NCBI RefSeq assembly: GCF_000025965.1
Contig: NC_006513.1
Span: 1,302,001 to 1,366,000, forward strand
DNA: 64,000 nucleotides
Reading direction: 5' to 3'
Origin: Aromatoleum aromaticum EbN1
GTDB taxonomy: Bacteria > Pseudomonadota > Gammaproteobacteria > Burkholderiales > Rhodocyclaceae
In this document: positions 26,403 to 36,176 of the stretch, in pieces
How positions within the stretch are numbered: position 1 is the first letter of the stretch
How the letters are laid out: each line of letters starts with the position of its first letter
Position numbers and translations under genes: made by a program
Notes under the pieces: model-generated
Told to the model about the DNA's origin: nothing
Seen by the model: only the letters and a program-made list of their open reading frames with translations
Database searches by the model: none

Positions 26403-27481
26403 CCGCAACGCGCCTCGATCGACGCGCCGATCACGTCCGGCGCCGCGCCTGCATGAAGCACCGCCTTGCCGATCGAGCGCAGCAGGACCAGGCGCAGGCG
26501 TCCCTCCTCGACTTTCTTGTCGTTCGCCATCAGCTCGAGATAGGTCGCGACCGGCAACGGCGGCCCGAGCACCGGCAGCCCGGCGCGCACGTGCAGCGCT
26601 TCGATGCGCGCAACGTCGGCAGCGCTCAGCCAGCCCAGCCTGCGCGACAGCTCCGCAGCCATCATCGTGCCGGCGGCGACGGCTTCGCCGTGCAGCCAGT
26701 TGCCGTACCCCATGCCGGTCTCGATCGCATGCCCGAACGTGTGGCCGAGATTGAGCAGCGCGCGCTCGCCCTGTTCGGTCTCGTCCGCCGCGACGACTTC
26801 GGCCTTGTTCGCGCACGAACGCTCGATCGCGAACGCGAGCGCTTCGGGTTCGCGCGCGAGCACGCGCTCGATGTGCGCTTCGAGCCAGTCGAACAGTGCC
26901 GGGTCGCGGATCAGCCCATACTTGATCACTTCGGCGAGGCCGGCTTTCAGCTCGCGGTCCGGCAGCGTGTCGAGTGTTGCGGTGTCCGCGAGCACGACGC
27001 GGGGCTGATAGAACGCCCCGATCATGTTCTTGCCGAGCGGGTGGTTGATCGCGGTCTTGCCGCCGACCGACGAATCGACCTGCGACAGCAGCGTTGTCGG
27101 AACCTGGATGAACGGCATGCCGCGCTGGTAGGTCGCCGCCGCGAATCCGGCCATGTCGCCGACCACGCCCCCGCCCAGCGCGATCAGCGTCGTCGAGCGT
27201 TCGCAGCGCGTCGCCAGCAGCATGTCGAAGACGAGATTGAGGGTCTGCCAGTTCTTGTGCGACTCGCCATCGGGAAGGGTAACGACGTCCACCCTGACGC
27301 CGTCCGCCTCGAGCGCGCGCTGCAGCCGCGCCAGGTAAAGCGGACCGACGACGTCGTTCGTGACGATCGCGACCCGCGCAGTCCTGAGGAAAGGCCGGAT
27401 CAGGCCGGCGTTGTCGAGCACGCCCGGTCCGATATGGATCGGGTAGGCACGGTCCCCGAGGGCGACGTTCAGTGTTCGCAT
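26399..27481 (-). CDS. aroB: 3-dehydroquinate synthase
   Basis: 360 residues, standard length. NAD-binding [31 protein letters not shown] and metal-binding HTFGHAIE are visible. Second step of the shikimate pathway. Overlaps aroK by 13 nt and dgt by 4 nt. Confidence 0.96.
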
Positions 27482-27999
27482 GTTTTCTTGTGGAAATTCT
27501 GGATCGCTTTCTCGACCTGCCTGACCATTCCGCCCGGGTTGCCGCGCCCGCCATCGACGATGATGTCGGCGACTTCACGATACAGCGGATCCCGTTCGCG
27601 ATACAGGCTCTCGATGCGCTCGCGCGGGTTCGACACCTGCAGCAGCGGCCGGTTGCGGTCGTTGCGCGTGCGTTCCCACAGCACTTGCGTCGGCACGTTC
27701 AGGTATACGACGATGCCGCGCGCCGCCAGAACGGCACGGTTCGCCGGATCGAGCACGACTCCGCCGCCGGTCGCCAGGACCAGTCCCGTCTCATGGGTGA
27801 GTTCGTCGAGGAGCTGGCTCTCGCGACGCCGGAAGCCCGCTTCTCCCTCGATTTCGAAGATGGTCGGGACCTTCACGCCGGTGCGAGCCTCGATTTCGTG
27901 GTCGCAGTCCACAAAGCGCATCTGATGCCGCTTCGCATACTCGCGTCCTACTGTGGTCTTTCCGGCACCCATCATGCCCACGAGAACGACTAACACCAA
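27469..27999 (-). CDS. aroK: Shikimate kinase
   Basis: P-loop kinase (GMMGAGKTT) with DCDHEIE and ATGGGVV shikimate-binding motifs; about 176 residues. No ATG fits before the P-loop strand; TTG at 27999 or GTG at 27996 is the likely start, so the N-terminus is uncertain by a few residues. Lies 56 nt after pilQ, as in many proteobacteria. Confidence 0.94.
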
Positions 28000-28055
28000 A
28001 CCAGCATCCGGTACGTTGCGGGATCGGGCCCGCGCCCAGTGACGAGCACGCGAGC

Positions 28056-30221
28056 CTAACGCAGCGTCAATGAGTCCGCAACTATCCGCGGCGTGATGAA
28101 AATCAGCAGCTCGGAGCGTTTTGAATTCTTGATCGTATTGCGGAACAGTGCGCCGACAAGCGGGACTTCGCCGAGAAGAGGAATCCGGGTAACCGAATCG
28201 GTTTCCTCTTCTTCATAGATACCGCCGATGACGACAGTGCCACCGTTCTCGACGAGCACTTCGGTTTGAATGTTCTTCGTCACAACTGTCGGAGTGCCCT
28301 CTACACTACGCGCGAAGTCAGGACGGTCCTTGTTCACGAGCACGAATAGCTGCACCCGCCCTTCGGGCGTGATCTGCGGTTTGACCTTCAGCGAAAGCAC
28401 TGCCTTCTCGAACTTTATGCTCGCAGCACCCGAACTCGTCTTCTCCGGATACGGAATCTTTGTGCCTTGTTCGATCACTGCTTCAACCTGATTTGCAGTC
28501 AGCACCCGCGGGCTGGAAACGATTCGTCCGCGCCCGTCCGACTCAAGAGCTGACAACTCCAAGTTCAGGAAGCGGGTTGCGGTGTTGTTCCACAACACTG
28601 CCGACAGCACGCCCGATCCACCTGGCGCGGGGAGGTTCACGTTCAGCCCGCCGGGCACTGTTGCGACCTGTGCGTCGGTCGCCGCGACCGTTTGCCCAGC
28701 ATTGAACCCTGTATTTTCCAATCCTCCGCCGACCGTCGCGCGCCTGATCGGCCGGCCGTTCGCGTCAAAGCCGACGGTCCTGCCGCCGACACCGCCGACG
28801 CCGAGGCGCACGCCGAGGTCGCGCGCAAAGTCCTTGTTTGCCTCGACGATCCGCGCCTCGATCATGACCTGGCGCGGCAGCAGGTCGATTTCTCCGACGA
28901 GCCGCCGGATGGCATCGAGGCGCGACACGACGTCGGTGACGAACAGCTTGTTGCTGCGCTCGTCCATCACGACGCTGCCGCGCTTGGACAGCATCGTCTG
29001 GTCCTTGCTCTTCAGGAAATCGAAAATCTCTTTCGCCTTGTGGTAATTGATCTGGAAGCTCTCGGTCTGGACCGGCTCGAGGTCGCCGATCTGGGCCTGC
29101 GCTTCGAGCTGCAGCTTCTCGCGCATCGCGAGCTCTTCGCTGGGCGCGATCCAGATCACGTTGCCCGTCTTGCGCATGTCCAGGCCTTTCGCCTGCAGGA
29201 TGATGTCGAGCGCCTGGTCCCACGGCACGTCCTTCAGGCGCAGCGTGAGGTTGCCCTGGACGGAGTCGCTGGTGATGATGTTGAAGTTCGTGAAGTCCGC
29301 GATGACCTGCAGCACCGACCGGACGTCGATGTTCTGGAAATTCAGCGACAGCTTCTCGCCGCTGTACTGGCCGCGGCTGCCCTGGACCAGCTTGTTCGGG
29401 TCCTCGACGACACGCCGCACTTCGAGGACGAACTGGTTGTCGCTCTGGTACGCGTTGTGCTCCCACAAGCCGGTCGGCGCGACCAGCAGCCTGACGTTGT
29501 CGCCCTGGGGCTGGGCGGTCATCGACGTGACCGGAGTGGCGAAGTCGGTGACGTCCGAACGCCGCCGCAGATGTTCGGGCAAGGACGTCCCGAGGAACTC
29601 GACGACGAGGTTTTCGCCTTGCCGGCGGATGTCGATGCCCGTCTCCGGACTCGACAGCTGCACGGCGATGCGCGCTTCGCCGTCCTTGCCGCGACGGAAC
29701 GTAATGTCCCTGATGCTCCGCGTTTCAGCTGCGGCATCCTGCGCTTTCGGCGCCGCGAAGTTCGCCAGCGCCTGCGACACCGGCGTCGAGGCCACCGCAT
29801 CGGGCGCGATCGGCGACAGCGTGATGATGACGTTGCGCCCTTCGACGCGCGCCTCGTACGGCGTCGCACGGGTCAGGTTGAGGACGAGCCGCGTGCGGCC
29901 GCCCGCCTGGACGATGTTCGCGCTGCGCAGGTCCCCCTGGCCGATGTCCTGCTGCGTGCGCCCGAGTCCGTTCGCCGTGCCGCGAAAGTCGAACGCGATG
30001 CGCGGCGGAGTCGCGACGCTGAAACTCGGCGGCGGGCTCGCCGGCGGTTCCTTGAGAGTAAGCCGGACATAGACGCTGCCGCCCTGCCGGGAAACCTCCA
30101 TGTCCTCGATCCGGTTCGACATCTCGGCCACCGCTGTCGGTGCCTGGGCAAACGCCATCGGGACGGCCCCCACCAGCGCCAGCACTGCGTAAAACAGCGC
30201 CATCATGCTCTTGCGTTTCAT
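28056..30221 (-). CDS. pilQ: Type IV pilus secretin PilQ
   Basis: 721-residue outer membrane secretin. Signal peptide (1 to about 25, ending AFA), two AMIN domains (about 35-240) that hold the protein near peptidoglycan, secretin N domains with LNFQNIDVRSVLQVIADF, and the C-terminal secretin core (VEAVIEQGTKIPYPEKTS, GGIYEEEETDSVTRIPLLG, LLIFITPRIV). It forms the pore for the pilus. Start overlaps the pilP stop (ATGA). Confidence 0.97.
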   Translation of the reverse strand: MKRKSMMALFYAVLALVGAVPMAFAQAPTAVAEMSNRIEDMEVSRQGGSVYVRLTLKEPPASPPPSFSVATPPRIAFDFRGTANGLGRTQQDIGQGDLRSANIVQAGGRTRLVLNLTRATPYEARVEGRNVIITLSPIAPDAVASTPVSQALANFAAPKAQDAAAETRSIRDITFRRGKDGEARIAVQLSSPETGIDIRRQGENLVVEFLGTSLPEHLRRRSDVTDFATPVTSMTAQPQGDNVRLLVAPTGLWEHNAYQSDNQFVLEVRRVVEDPNKLVQGSRGQYSGEKLSLNFQNIDVRSVLQVIADFTNFNIITSDSVQGNLTLRLKDVPWDQALDIILQAKGLDMRKTGNVIWIAPSEELAMREKLQLEAQAQIGDLEPVQTESFQINYHKAKEIFDFLKSKDQTMLSKRGSVVMDERSNKLFVTDVVSRLDAIRRLVGEIDLLPRQVMIEARIVEANKDFARDLGVRLGVGGVGGRTVGFDANGRPIRRATVGGGLENTGFNAGQTVAATDAQVATVPGGLNVNLPAPGGSGVLSAVLWNNTATRFLNLELSALESDGRGRIVSSPRVLTANQVEAVIEQGTKIPYPEKTSSGAASIKFEKAVLSLKVKPQITPEGRVQLFVLVNKDRPDFARSVEGTPTVVTKNIQTEVLVENGGTVVIGGIYEEEETDSVTRIPLLGEVPLVGALFRNTIKNSKRSELLIFITPRIVADSLTLR

Positions 30222-30733
30222 CGTTTCGCCTCCTGGCGCTCCTGCAACAGCAACTTGCTGGTGCGTTCCACCCAGTCGCCATCCAAGTCTTCAACGAGTT
30301 CTTTCAGGGTGAGGTCAGCATCGGAAATGCCGCTCACCACACCGAAGTTCTGCCCCACGTAGTTGCCGACCCTGACCTGGTAGAGACTCTTGTCGACCCG
30401 CACCAGCGCGTGCACCCGCTCGCCCTGCCGCATCACGCCGACGAGCTCGAGCGACTCGAGCGGAAATGCCTCGAGCGGTTCGCGCCGGCGGTTCAGGTCC
30501 GGTCCGCTGCCGGGCCCGCTTTTCGTTTCGGGCTCGAGCCGTTCCAGGGCAAACGGTGGTGTCCTGTCGGCCACGGTATATTCGACGACGGGAAAGGGCC
30601 TGACTTCGGGAAGCGGCTTGACCGAGCCGCGCATCCCTTTTTCCTGCTCCGTCATCCAGCTCCGGATGTCTTCCTGGTCGCTCGAACAGGCCGCGAGCAT
30701 CGCCGCGCAGGCGAGAATCAGAAGGCGCTTCAT
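30218..30733 (-). CDS. pilP: Type IV pilus lipoprotein PilP
   Basis: 171 residues with a lipoprotein signal and lipobox LAAC (Cys16). The C-terminal HR-like domain (ESLELVGVMRQGERVHALV, YQVRVGNYVGQNFGVV) binds the secretin. Links PilN/PilO to PilQ. Seven nt separate it from pilO. Confidence 0.95.
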   Translation of the reverse strand: MKRLLILACAAMLAACSSDQEDIRSWMTEQEKGMRGSVKPLPEVRPFPVVEYTVADRTPPFALERLEPETKSGPGSGPDLNRRREPLEAFPLESLELVGVMRQGERVHALVRVDKSLYQVRVGNYVGQNFGVVSGISDADLTLKELVEDLDGDWVERTSKLLLQERQEAKR

Positions 30734-30740
30734 AGGCTTC

Positions 30741-31412
30741 TCACTTGCGTCCCTTGGCGCTCTCGGCAGCCTTGGCCTGCTGCCGCTGCCGGGCGAGCTC
30801 CTCCTCGTCCAGGTAGCGGTAGGTCGTCGCCCGGGCGTCGAGCTTGAGCGTTCCGTCCTTCTGCCCCTCGATCGCGATATTGTTCAGCGTGACGATGCGG
30901 GGCATGCCCGCCACGTCCTCGGCGAACGTCCCCAGGTCGTGATAGGCGCCGACGATGCGGACTTCGATCGGCATCTCGGCGTAGAAGTCCTTGACCACTT
31001 CGGCACCGGGCTTGAACAGCTCGAACTGCAGCCCGCGCCCGAGTCCGGCCTGGTTGATGTCGGAGAGCAGCGAGTCCATTTCCGCGCGGTTCGGCAGCTG
31101 CTTGAGGAGCGCGCCGAACTGGCGATCGGTTTCCTCGAGCTGAAGCTTGTAGGCGTCGAGATTGACGGCCAGCTTCTTCTTCGAGACCCAGCTCTGCCGC
31201 AGCTCGGCCTCCTCGGCTTCGCGCGTCTCGAGCAGCGCGGCCTGGTCGCGCCAGTCGAACCACCAGGCTGCCGCAACCGTCGCGACCAGCAGCGCGATGA
31301 AGACCGCGACGCGCGGCGCGAGCGGCCACGCACCGGGATCGTTCGGGTCGAGCCCGCGGAAGTCCTGGGACAGGCGTTCGAAGTCGATTTGCCGCAGCCT
31401 GTCGAGTTTCAC
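30741..31412 (-). CDS. pilO: Type IV pilus inner membrane protein PilO
   Basis: 223 residues, one transmembrane helix near 30-50 (VAVFIALLVATVAAAWWF), a coiled-coil stretch, then a ferredoxin-like periplasmic domain. Dimerises with PilN. Overlaps pilN by ATGA. Confidence 0.95.
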   Translation of the reverse strand: MKLDRLRQIDFERLSQDFRGLDPNDPGAWPLAPRVAVFIALLVATVAAAWWFDWRDQAALLETREAEEAELRQSWVSKKKLAVNLDAYKLQLEETDRQFGALLKQLPNRAEMDSLLSDINQAGLGRGLQFELFKPGAEVVKDFYAEMPIEVRIVGAYHDLGTFAEDVAGMPRIVTLNNIAIEGQKDGTLKLDARATTYRYLDEEELARQRQQAKAAESAKGRK

Positions 31413-31981
31413 GGCTTCGCCCTCTTGTCTTCTTCGGTCGACGGGCTTTCGATGCCGATGTTGAGCGCGAACTCGCTGACGCGCCGATTGTTCAGCGTGG
31501 CCGATTTCACTTCGACCAGCCCCGGCTGCTCGAGAAACGGCGACCCGTCGAGATTGCGCATCAGGTGCGAGACACGCGAGTTCGACTGTGCATACCCGAA
31601 CAGCGCGATCTTCGGCCCGTTCTGCTTGATCGATTTCAGATACACGCCCTCCGGCATGTGCACGGCGAGTTCGTTCAGGAGGTGCACGGATTGCGCGCGC
31701 GTGCCCTGCAGCGACTCGATTACCTGCTTGCGCGCGACGAGCGCGTCGATCTGCTCGCGCAGGCGCTTGATCTCGGCGATTTCAGCATCGAGTTTCTTGA
31801 TTTCCGCGCTGAAGAAAGCGTTCCTTTGCTCCTGGCGCTCGACGCGATCGACCATCACGACATGCACCAGCAGGCCGATTGCCAGGCCCGCGCTGACCAT
31901 CAGGGCGGAGAAGACGTAGAACTGCTGGCGCCGCTCGCGGCGCTTCGACTCGCGGTGCGGCAGCAGATTGATTCGAATCAT
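31409..31981 (-). CDS. pilN: Type IV pilus inner membrane protein PilN
   Basis: 190 residues from ATG at 31981. MIRINLLPHRESK is the conserved cytoplasmic peptide that docks on PilM; one transmembrane helix follows, then coiled coil and a small periplasmic domain. Overlaps pilM and pilO by ATGA on each side. Confidence 0.95.
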   Translation of the reverse strand: MIRINLLPHRESKRRERRQQFYVFSALMVSAGLAIGLLVHVVMVDRVERQEQRNAFFSAEIKKLDAEIAEIKRLREQIDALVARKQVIESLQGTRAQSVHLLNELAVHMPEGVYLKSIKQNGPKIALFGYAQSNSRVSHLMRNLDGSPFLEQPGLVEVKSATLNNRRVSEFALNIGIESPSTEEDKRAKP

Positions 31982-33054
31982 GGATCGAATCTCCGAAGCG
32001 CCAGTCCGCATGCGACCATCAGCGACGGGGCATCGGCAAGCAGGTTCCTGGCCCTCACGCGCGGCGACAGCGACATGGCGGCGAAGGGATTGGCGACGGT
32101 GGTGTCGACCTGGGTTCTGCCGCTCACGACTTCCGGCAGTCCCGCAATGACGGCACAGCCGCCCGCGAGCACGATCTGGTCGATCTGGTTGTACTGGGTC
32201 GATGTGAAGAAGAATTGCAGCGCGCGCGAGACTTCGAGCGCGAGGCTGTCCATGAACGGGCGCAGCAGGTTGCGCTCGTAATCTTCCGGCAGCCCGCCGG
32301 CGCGCTTCGCGGCTTCGGCGTCCTCCGGGCTCATGCCGTACTGCCTGGCGATCTCCTGCGTGAGCTGGTTGCCGCCGAATGCCTGCTCGCGGAAATAGAT
32401 CTGCTGGCTGTTGCGCAGCACCGTGACGTTCATGACGTTGGCGCCGATGTCGACGACCGCGACGATCAGGTTCGCCGCGCCTCCGGGCAGCTGTCGGGCG
32501 ACGAACTCGAAAGCCGCTTCGGCGGCAAAGGATTCGACGTCCACAACCACCGCCTTGAGGCCCGACGCCTCGACGACCGCGACGCGGTCCTCGACTTTTT
32601 CCTTGCGCGACGCGGCGATCAGCACCTCGACTTCGTCGGCGTTGGCCGGCGACGGGCCGACCGTCTGGAAGTCGAGATTGACTTCGTCGAGCGCGAAAGG
32701 GATGTACTGGTTCGCCTCGGACTCGACGTGGATCTCCATTTCCTGGTCCCGCAGCCCGGCCGGCAGGATCATTTTCTTCGTGATCACCGCGGACGCCGGC
32801 AGCGCGACCGCGACCTGCCTGACGCCGGAACCCATGCGGCGCAACGCGCGGCGGATCGACTCGCTGACGCCATCGATGCTGTTGATGTTGCCGTCGACGA
32901 CCGCGTCGCGGGGCAGCGATTCGATCGCGTAGCGCTCGATCCGGTAGCCTTCCTTCTCGCCTCCCGACAGCTCGACCATTTTCACGGATGAAGATGAGAT
33001 ATCGAGCCCAGCCAACTGGCGCACCTTAGGACGAAACAGGGATAGGTCGATCAC
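31978..33054 (-). CDS. pilM: Type IV pilus assembly actin-like ATPase PilM
   Basis: 358 residues with actin-like phosphate loops (GLDISSSSVKMVEL, VVDIGANVMNVTV, LAGGCAVIAGL). Start is GTG at 33054. First gene of the pilMNOPQ operon; divergent from the penicillin-binding protein gene with 180 nt between starts. Confidence 0.96.
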   Translation of the reverse strand: MIDLSLFRPKVRQLAGLDISSSSVKMVELSGGEKEGYRIERYAIESLPRDAVVDGNINSIDGVSESIRRALRRMGSGVRQVAVALPASAVITKKMILPAGLRDQEMEIHVESEANQYIPFALDEVNLDFQTVGPSPANADEVEVLIAASRKEKVEDRVAVVEASGLKAVVVDVESFAAEAAFEFVARQLPGGAANLIVAVVDIGANVMNVTVLRNSQQIYFREQAFGGNQLTQEIARQYGMSPEDAEAAKRAGGLPEDYERNLLRPFMDSLALEVSRALQFFFTSTQYNQIDQIVLAGGCAVIAGLPEVVSGRTQVDTTVANPFAAMSLSPRVRARNLLADAPSLMVACGLALRRFDP

Positions 33055-33234
33055 AAGGAAAAGCCTTGAATTTCTTTAGGTTACGCACGGTCGCCGAACA
33101 GATTCCGGGATGCTAGCAACAAGGGGGGAAGGTGTAAAGAAGTGTAACCCGGAAGAGGGTGCAAGGGCGGCCGGAACCGGCTGCCAGGCGTGCGATCGTA
33201 TAATCGCTTCCCCACACCCTAATCTGGACTTTCG

Positions 33235-35607
33235 ATGCGTTGGGTTTTCTACCCCGTTGCTGCGCTGATCGTTTTGGTCGTTCTCGGCGTCGCAACCCTG
33301 GGGGCGATGTCTGCACTGGCCTGGCCGAACCTTCCGTCGCTGCGCGCGCTGACCGATTACCGCCCCAAGATCCCGCTCAGAGTGTACACGGCGGACGGCC
33401 ACATTCTCGGTGAATTCGGCGAGGAACGGCGCGCAGTCGTGCGCATCGACGCCGTCCCGATGCAACTCAAGCAGGCAATCCTCGCGGCCGAGGACGAGCG
33501 CTTCTACGAGCATCCGGGGATTGACGTGATCGGCATCGCTCGGGCAGCGCTGGCGAACGTGGTATCGGGCGGGCGCGGCCAGGGTGCTTCGACGATCACG
33601 ATGCAGGTCGCGCGCAACTTTTTCCTTTCGCGTGAAAAGACCTACAACCGCAAGCTGTACGAGATCCTGCTCGCGCTGAAGATCGAGCGCAGCCTGACCA
33701 AGGACCAGATTCTCGAGCTCTACATCAACCAGATCTACCTCGGACAGCGAGCCTACGGCTTCTCGACCGCGTCCAGGACGTACTTCGGCAAGTCGCTGCA
33801 GGAGCTCACGCTTCCCGAGTCGGCGATGCTCGCCGGGCTGCCGAAAGCGCCTTCCGCGTATAACCCGATCGCCAACCTGCGTCGCGCCACCCTGCGCCAG
33901 CAGTATGTGCTGCGCCGCATGGTCGAAGCCGGCCACATCGACAACGAGACCTATGAAAAGGCCCGCGACACTCCGCTGCAGATCACGACTGCGCGCTCGA
34001 CGACGAACCCGATGCGCGGCGATTACGTGGCCGAGATGGCCCGGCAGATCGCCGTCGAGCAGTTCGGCGACGAGGCCTACCACGCCGGCATCCGCATCAT
34101 CACGACGGTGATGCACGAGGATCAGCTCGCGGCGCAGCGCGCGGTGCGCCAGGGCGTGCTCGATTACGATCGCCGTCGCGGCTACCGCGGCCCTGAAGGC
34201 TTCGTCGATCTCACCGGGATCGCAGCCGACGACGAGGAGCGCCTCGACGAGTTGCTGTCGGAGTTCGAGGAGTACGACGACCTGCTCCCGGCGCTGGTTC
34301 TCGAAGCTTCGCCGAAGCGCGTCCGCGTCTATCACCACGGCGAAACGATCACGATCAGCGGCAACGGACTGCGTTTCGCGGCGCCGATGCTCAACCAGCG
34401 CGCGCCCCAGAGCAGGCGGATTCGCGCGGGCGCCGTCGTTCGCATCCGCGACAACGGCGAGAAAGGCTGGGAAATCCTGCAGGTGCCCGAAGTCCAGGCG
34501 GCGCTGGTGTCGCTCGACGCGAACACCGGTGCGGTCCGGGCGCTGATCGGTGGCTTCGACTTCGACCACAGCAAGTTCAACCACGTGACCCAGGCGCTGC
34601 GCCAGCCGGGCTCGAGCTTCAAGCCGTTCATCTATTCGGCGGCGCTCGAACGGGGGTTTTCGCCGAGCAGTGTCGAAGACGACGCGCCGCTCTTCTTCCC
34701 CGCCGGCGTCACCGGCAGCAAGGCCTGGGAACCGCGGAACTACGATGGCAAATACAACGGGCCGATGACGCTGCGCGACGGCCTGGTGCGCTCGAAGAAC
34801 ATGATATCGATCCGCCTGCTGCAGTCGATCACGCCGCACTATGCGCAGGACTACATCACGCGCTTCGGCTTCGACGCGCAGCGCCATCCGCCATACCTGA
34901 CCATGGCTCTCGGCGCAGGCAGCGTGACGCCCTGGGAAATGGCAGGAGCCTATGCGGTGTTCGCCAATGGCGGTTACCGCATCGATCCGTACATCGTGAA
35001 GGAGATCATCGACGGCGACGGCCGCGTAGTGGCAAAAGTCGATCCTCCGGTCGCCGGCGAAAGCGCCCCGCGCGTCATCGATCCGCGCAATGCGTGGCTG
35101 ATGAATTCGATGCTGCAGGACGTGATCCGGCGCGGCACCGGCACCCGCGCCCTGGCGCTCAAGCGCGGCGATCTCGCCGGCAAGACCGGCACCACGAACG
35201 ATTACGTCGATGCGTGGTTCACCGGCTACAACCCCGACCTCGTCGCCGTAAGCTGGATGGGCTACGACCAGCCGCGCAATCTCGGCCGAGGCGAAACCGG
35301 CGGTTCCGCCGCCCTGCCGATATGGGTGAACTACATGCGGACGGCGCTCAAGGGAGTCCCGGAAAAGGCTCTCGCGCGGCCCGACGGACTGCTCGCGATC
35401 CAGCTGCAAGGCAGCGGCCGCGAAGAGTACATCTACCGCGAGAACCTGCCGTCCCAGCCGCTGGAGGTTCCGACGCTGCCCGTCGGGCTCTTCCCGCCGA
35501 CCGAAGCGCCCGACGAGGCAGTGCCAGTGCCGCTCGCCTCGCCGGTCGAACCCATCTACGCTCCCGCGCCGGTCGTCGAACGCACGCCGACGCCGGTGAA
35601 GCGCTGA
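33235..35607 (+). CDS. mrcA: Penicillin-binding protein 1A, bifunctional
   Basis: 790 residues. N-terminal membrane anchor (about 5-30), glycosyltransferase 51 domain (AAEDERFYEHPG, GASTITMQVARNFF, IYLGQRAYGF), then transpeptidase domain with SxxK in GSSFKPF, SxN in RSKNMIS and KTG in AGKTGTTND. Makes and cross-links peptidoglycan strands. Divergent from pilM, as in many gamma- and betaproteobacteria. Confidence 0.97.
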   Translation: MRWVFYPVAALIVLVVLGVATLGAMSALAWPNLPSLRALTDYRPKIPLRVYTADGHILGEFGEERRAVVRIDAVPMQLKQAILAAEDERFYEHPGIDVIGIARAALANVVSGGRGQGASTITMQVARNFFLSREKTYNRKLYEILLALKIERSLTKDQILELYINQIYLGQRAYGFSTASRTYFGKSLQELTLPESAMLAGLPKAPSAYNPIANLRRATLRQQYVLRRMVEAGHIDNETYEKARDTPLQITTARSTTNPMRGDYVAEMARQIAVEQFGDEAYHAGIRIITTVMHEDQLAAQRAVRQGVLDYDRRRGYRGPEGFVDLTGIAADDEERLDELLSEFEEYDDLLPALVLEASPKRVRVYHHGETITISGNGLRFAAPMLNQRAPQSRRIRAGAVVRIRDNGEKGWEILQVPEVQAALVSLDANTGAVRALIGGFDFDHSKFNHVTQALRQPGSSFKPFIYSAALERGFSPSSVEDDAPLFFPAGVTGSKAWEPRNYDGKYNGPMTLRDGLVRSKNMISIRLLQSITPHYAQDYITRFGFDAQRHPPYLTMALGAGSVTPWEMAGAYAVFANGGYRIDPYIVKEIIDGDGRVVAKVDPPVAGESAPRVIDPRNAWLMNSMLQDVIRRGTGTRALALKRGDLAGKTGTTNDYVDAWFTGYNPDLVAVSWMGYDQPRNLGRGETGGSAALPIWVNYMRTALKGVPEKALARPDGLLAIQLQGSGREEYIYRENLPSQPLEVPTLPVGLFPPTEAPDEAVPVPLASPVEPIYAPAPVVERTPTPVKR

Positions 35608-35629
35608 GCGGCCCGGGCCCTGTTCAGCC

Positions 35630-35953
35630 TCAGCCAGCCGAAAGGCTGACGGCGACTCCGGACTGCTGTCGCACCAGTTCGGACAGCATCGCGTACAGTT
35701 CCGCCCCGTCGCGCGTCGCCAGCCAGCGACCACTGTCGGGGCGGAAGTGGAAGCCTCCCGACTTCGCCGCGACCCAGATCTCGCGCGCCGCCGTATGGCG
35801 GTTGATGATCATCTTCGTGCCGTTCTCGAATTCGATCTCTAGCACACCGCCAGGCTTCGGTTCGATGTCGATGTCGGCGCCACAGCTTTCGAGGGCGGCT
35901 TCGATGCGCGCGAGTTCTGCATCGGCAAGAGCGTTGAATGCGGCTTCTTCCAT
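35630..35953 (-). CDS. cyaY: Frataxin-like iron-sulfur assembly protein CyaY
   Basis: 107 residues. The first helix is acidic (NALADAELARIEAALESCGAD) and the sheet carries VLEIEFENGTKMIINRH, EIWVAAKSGGFHF and WLATRDGAEL, matching CyaY. The start follows AAGGAGAG. Modulates iron delivery to Fe-S assembly. Divergent from lptM-lysA. Confidence 0.94.
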   Translation of the reverse strand: MEEAAFNALADAELARIEAALESCGADIDIEPKPGGVLEIEFENGTKMIINRHTAAREIWVAAKSGGFHFRPDSGRWLATRDGAELYAMLSELVRQQSGVAVSLSAG

Positions 35954-35999
35954 GATCTCTCCTTCTGTTAGGATTCCCGTTTTTCCGATCGGCGACACC

Positions 36000-36176
36000 A
36001 TGCGAGCGACTCTCATTGCGGCCGTGCTGGGCAGCACGCTGTTCCTGTCCGGGTGCGGCATCAAGGGGCCGCTGTACCTGCCCGGGATTCCGGTCGCACC
36101 GCCGCGTGCGGCACCCGCGATCGACGCCGATCATAGCAAAGCCAACGCCTCCCTCGCCCCGGCCGACTCGAAATGA
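36000..36176 (+). CDS. lptM: Small LPS-assembly lipoprotein LptM (YifL-like)
   Basis: 58-residue lipoprotein: short hydrophobic signal and lipobox LSGC (Cys19), then the family motif GIKGPLYLP. Stop overlaps the lysA start (AAATGA). LptM supports LptD maturation in E. coli; its position before lysA and opposite cyaY is conserved in many proteobacteria. Confidence 0.9.
   Translation: MRATLIAAVLGSTLFLSGCGIKGPLYLPGIPVAPPRAAPAIDADHSKANASLAPADSK

Noticed and set aside
25278-27578. 766-codon reading through dgt and aroB
   Set aside because: The first half is aroB in another phase; dgt starts at GTG 26402.
33076-35733. 885-codon minus-strand open frame
   Set aside because: Antisense to the PBP1A gene, which has all catalytic motifs.
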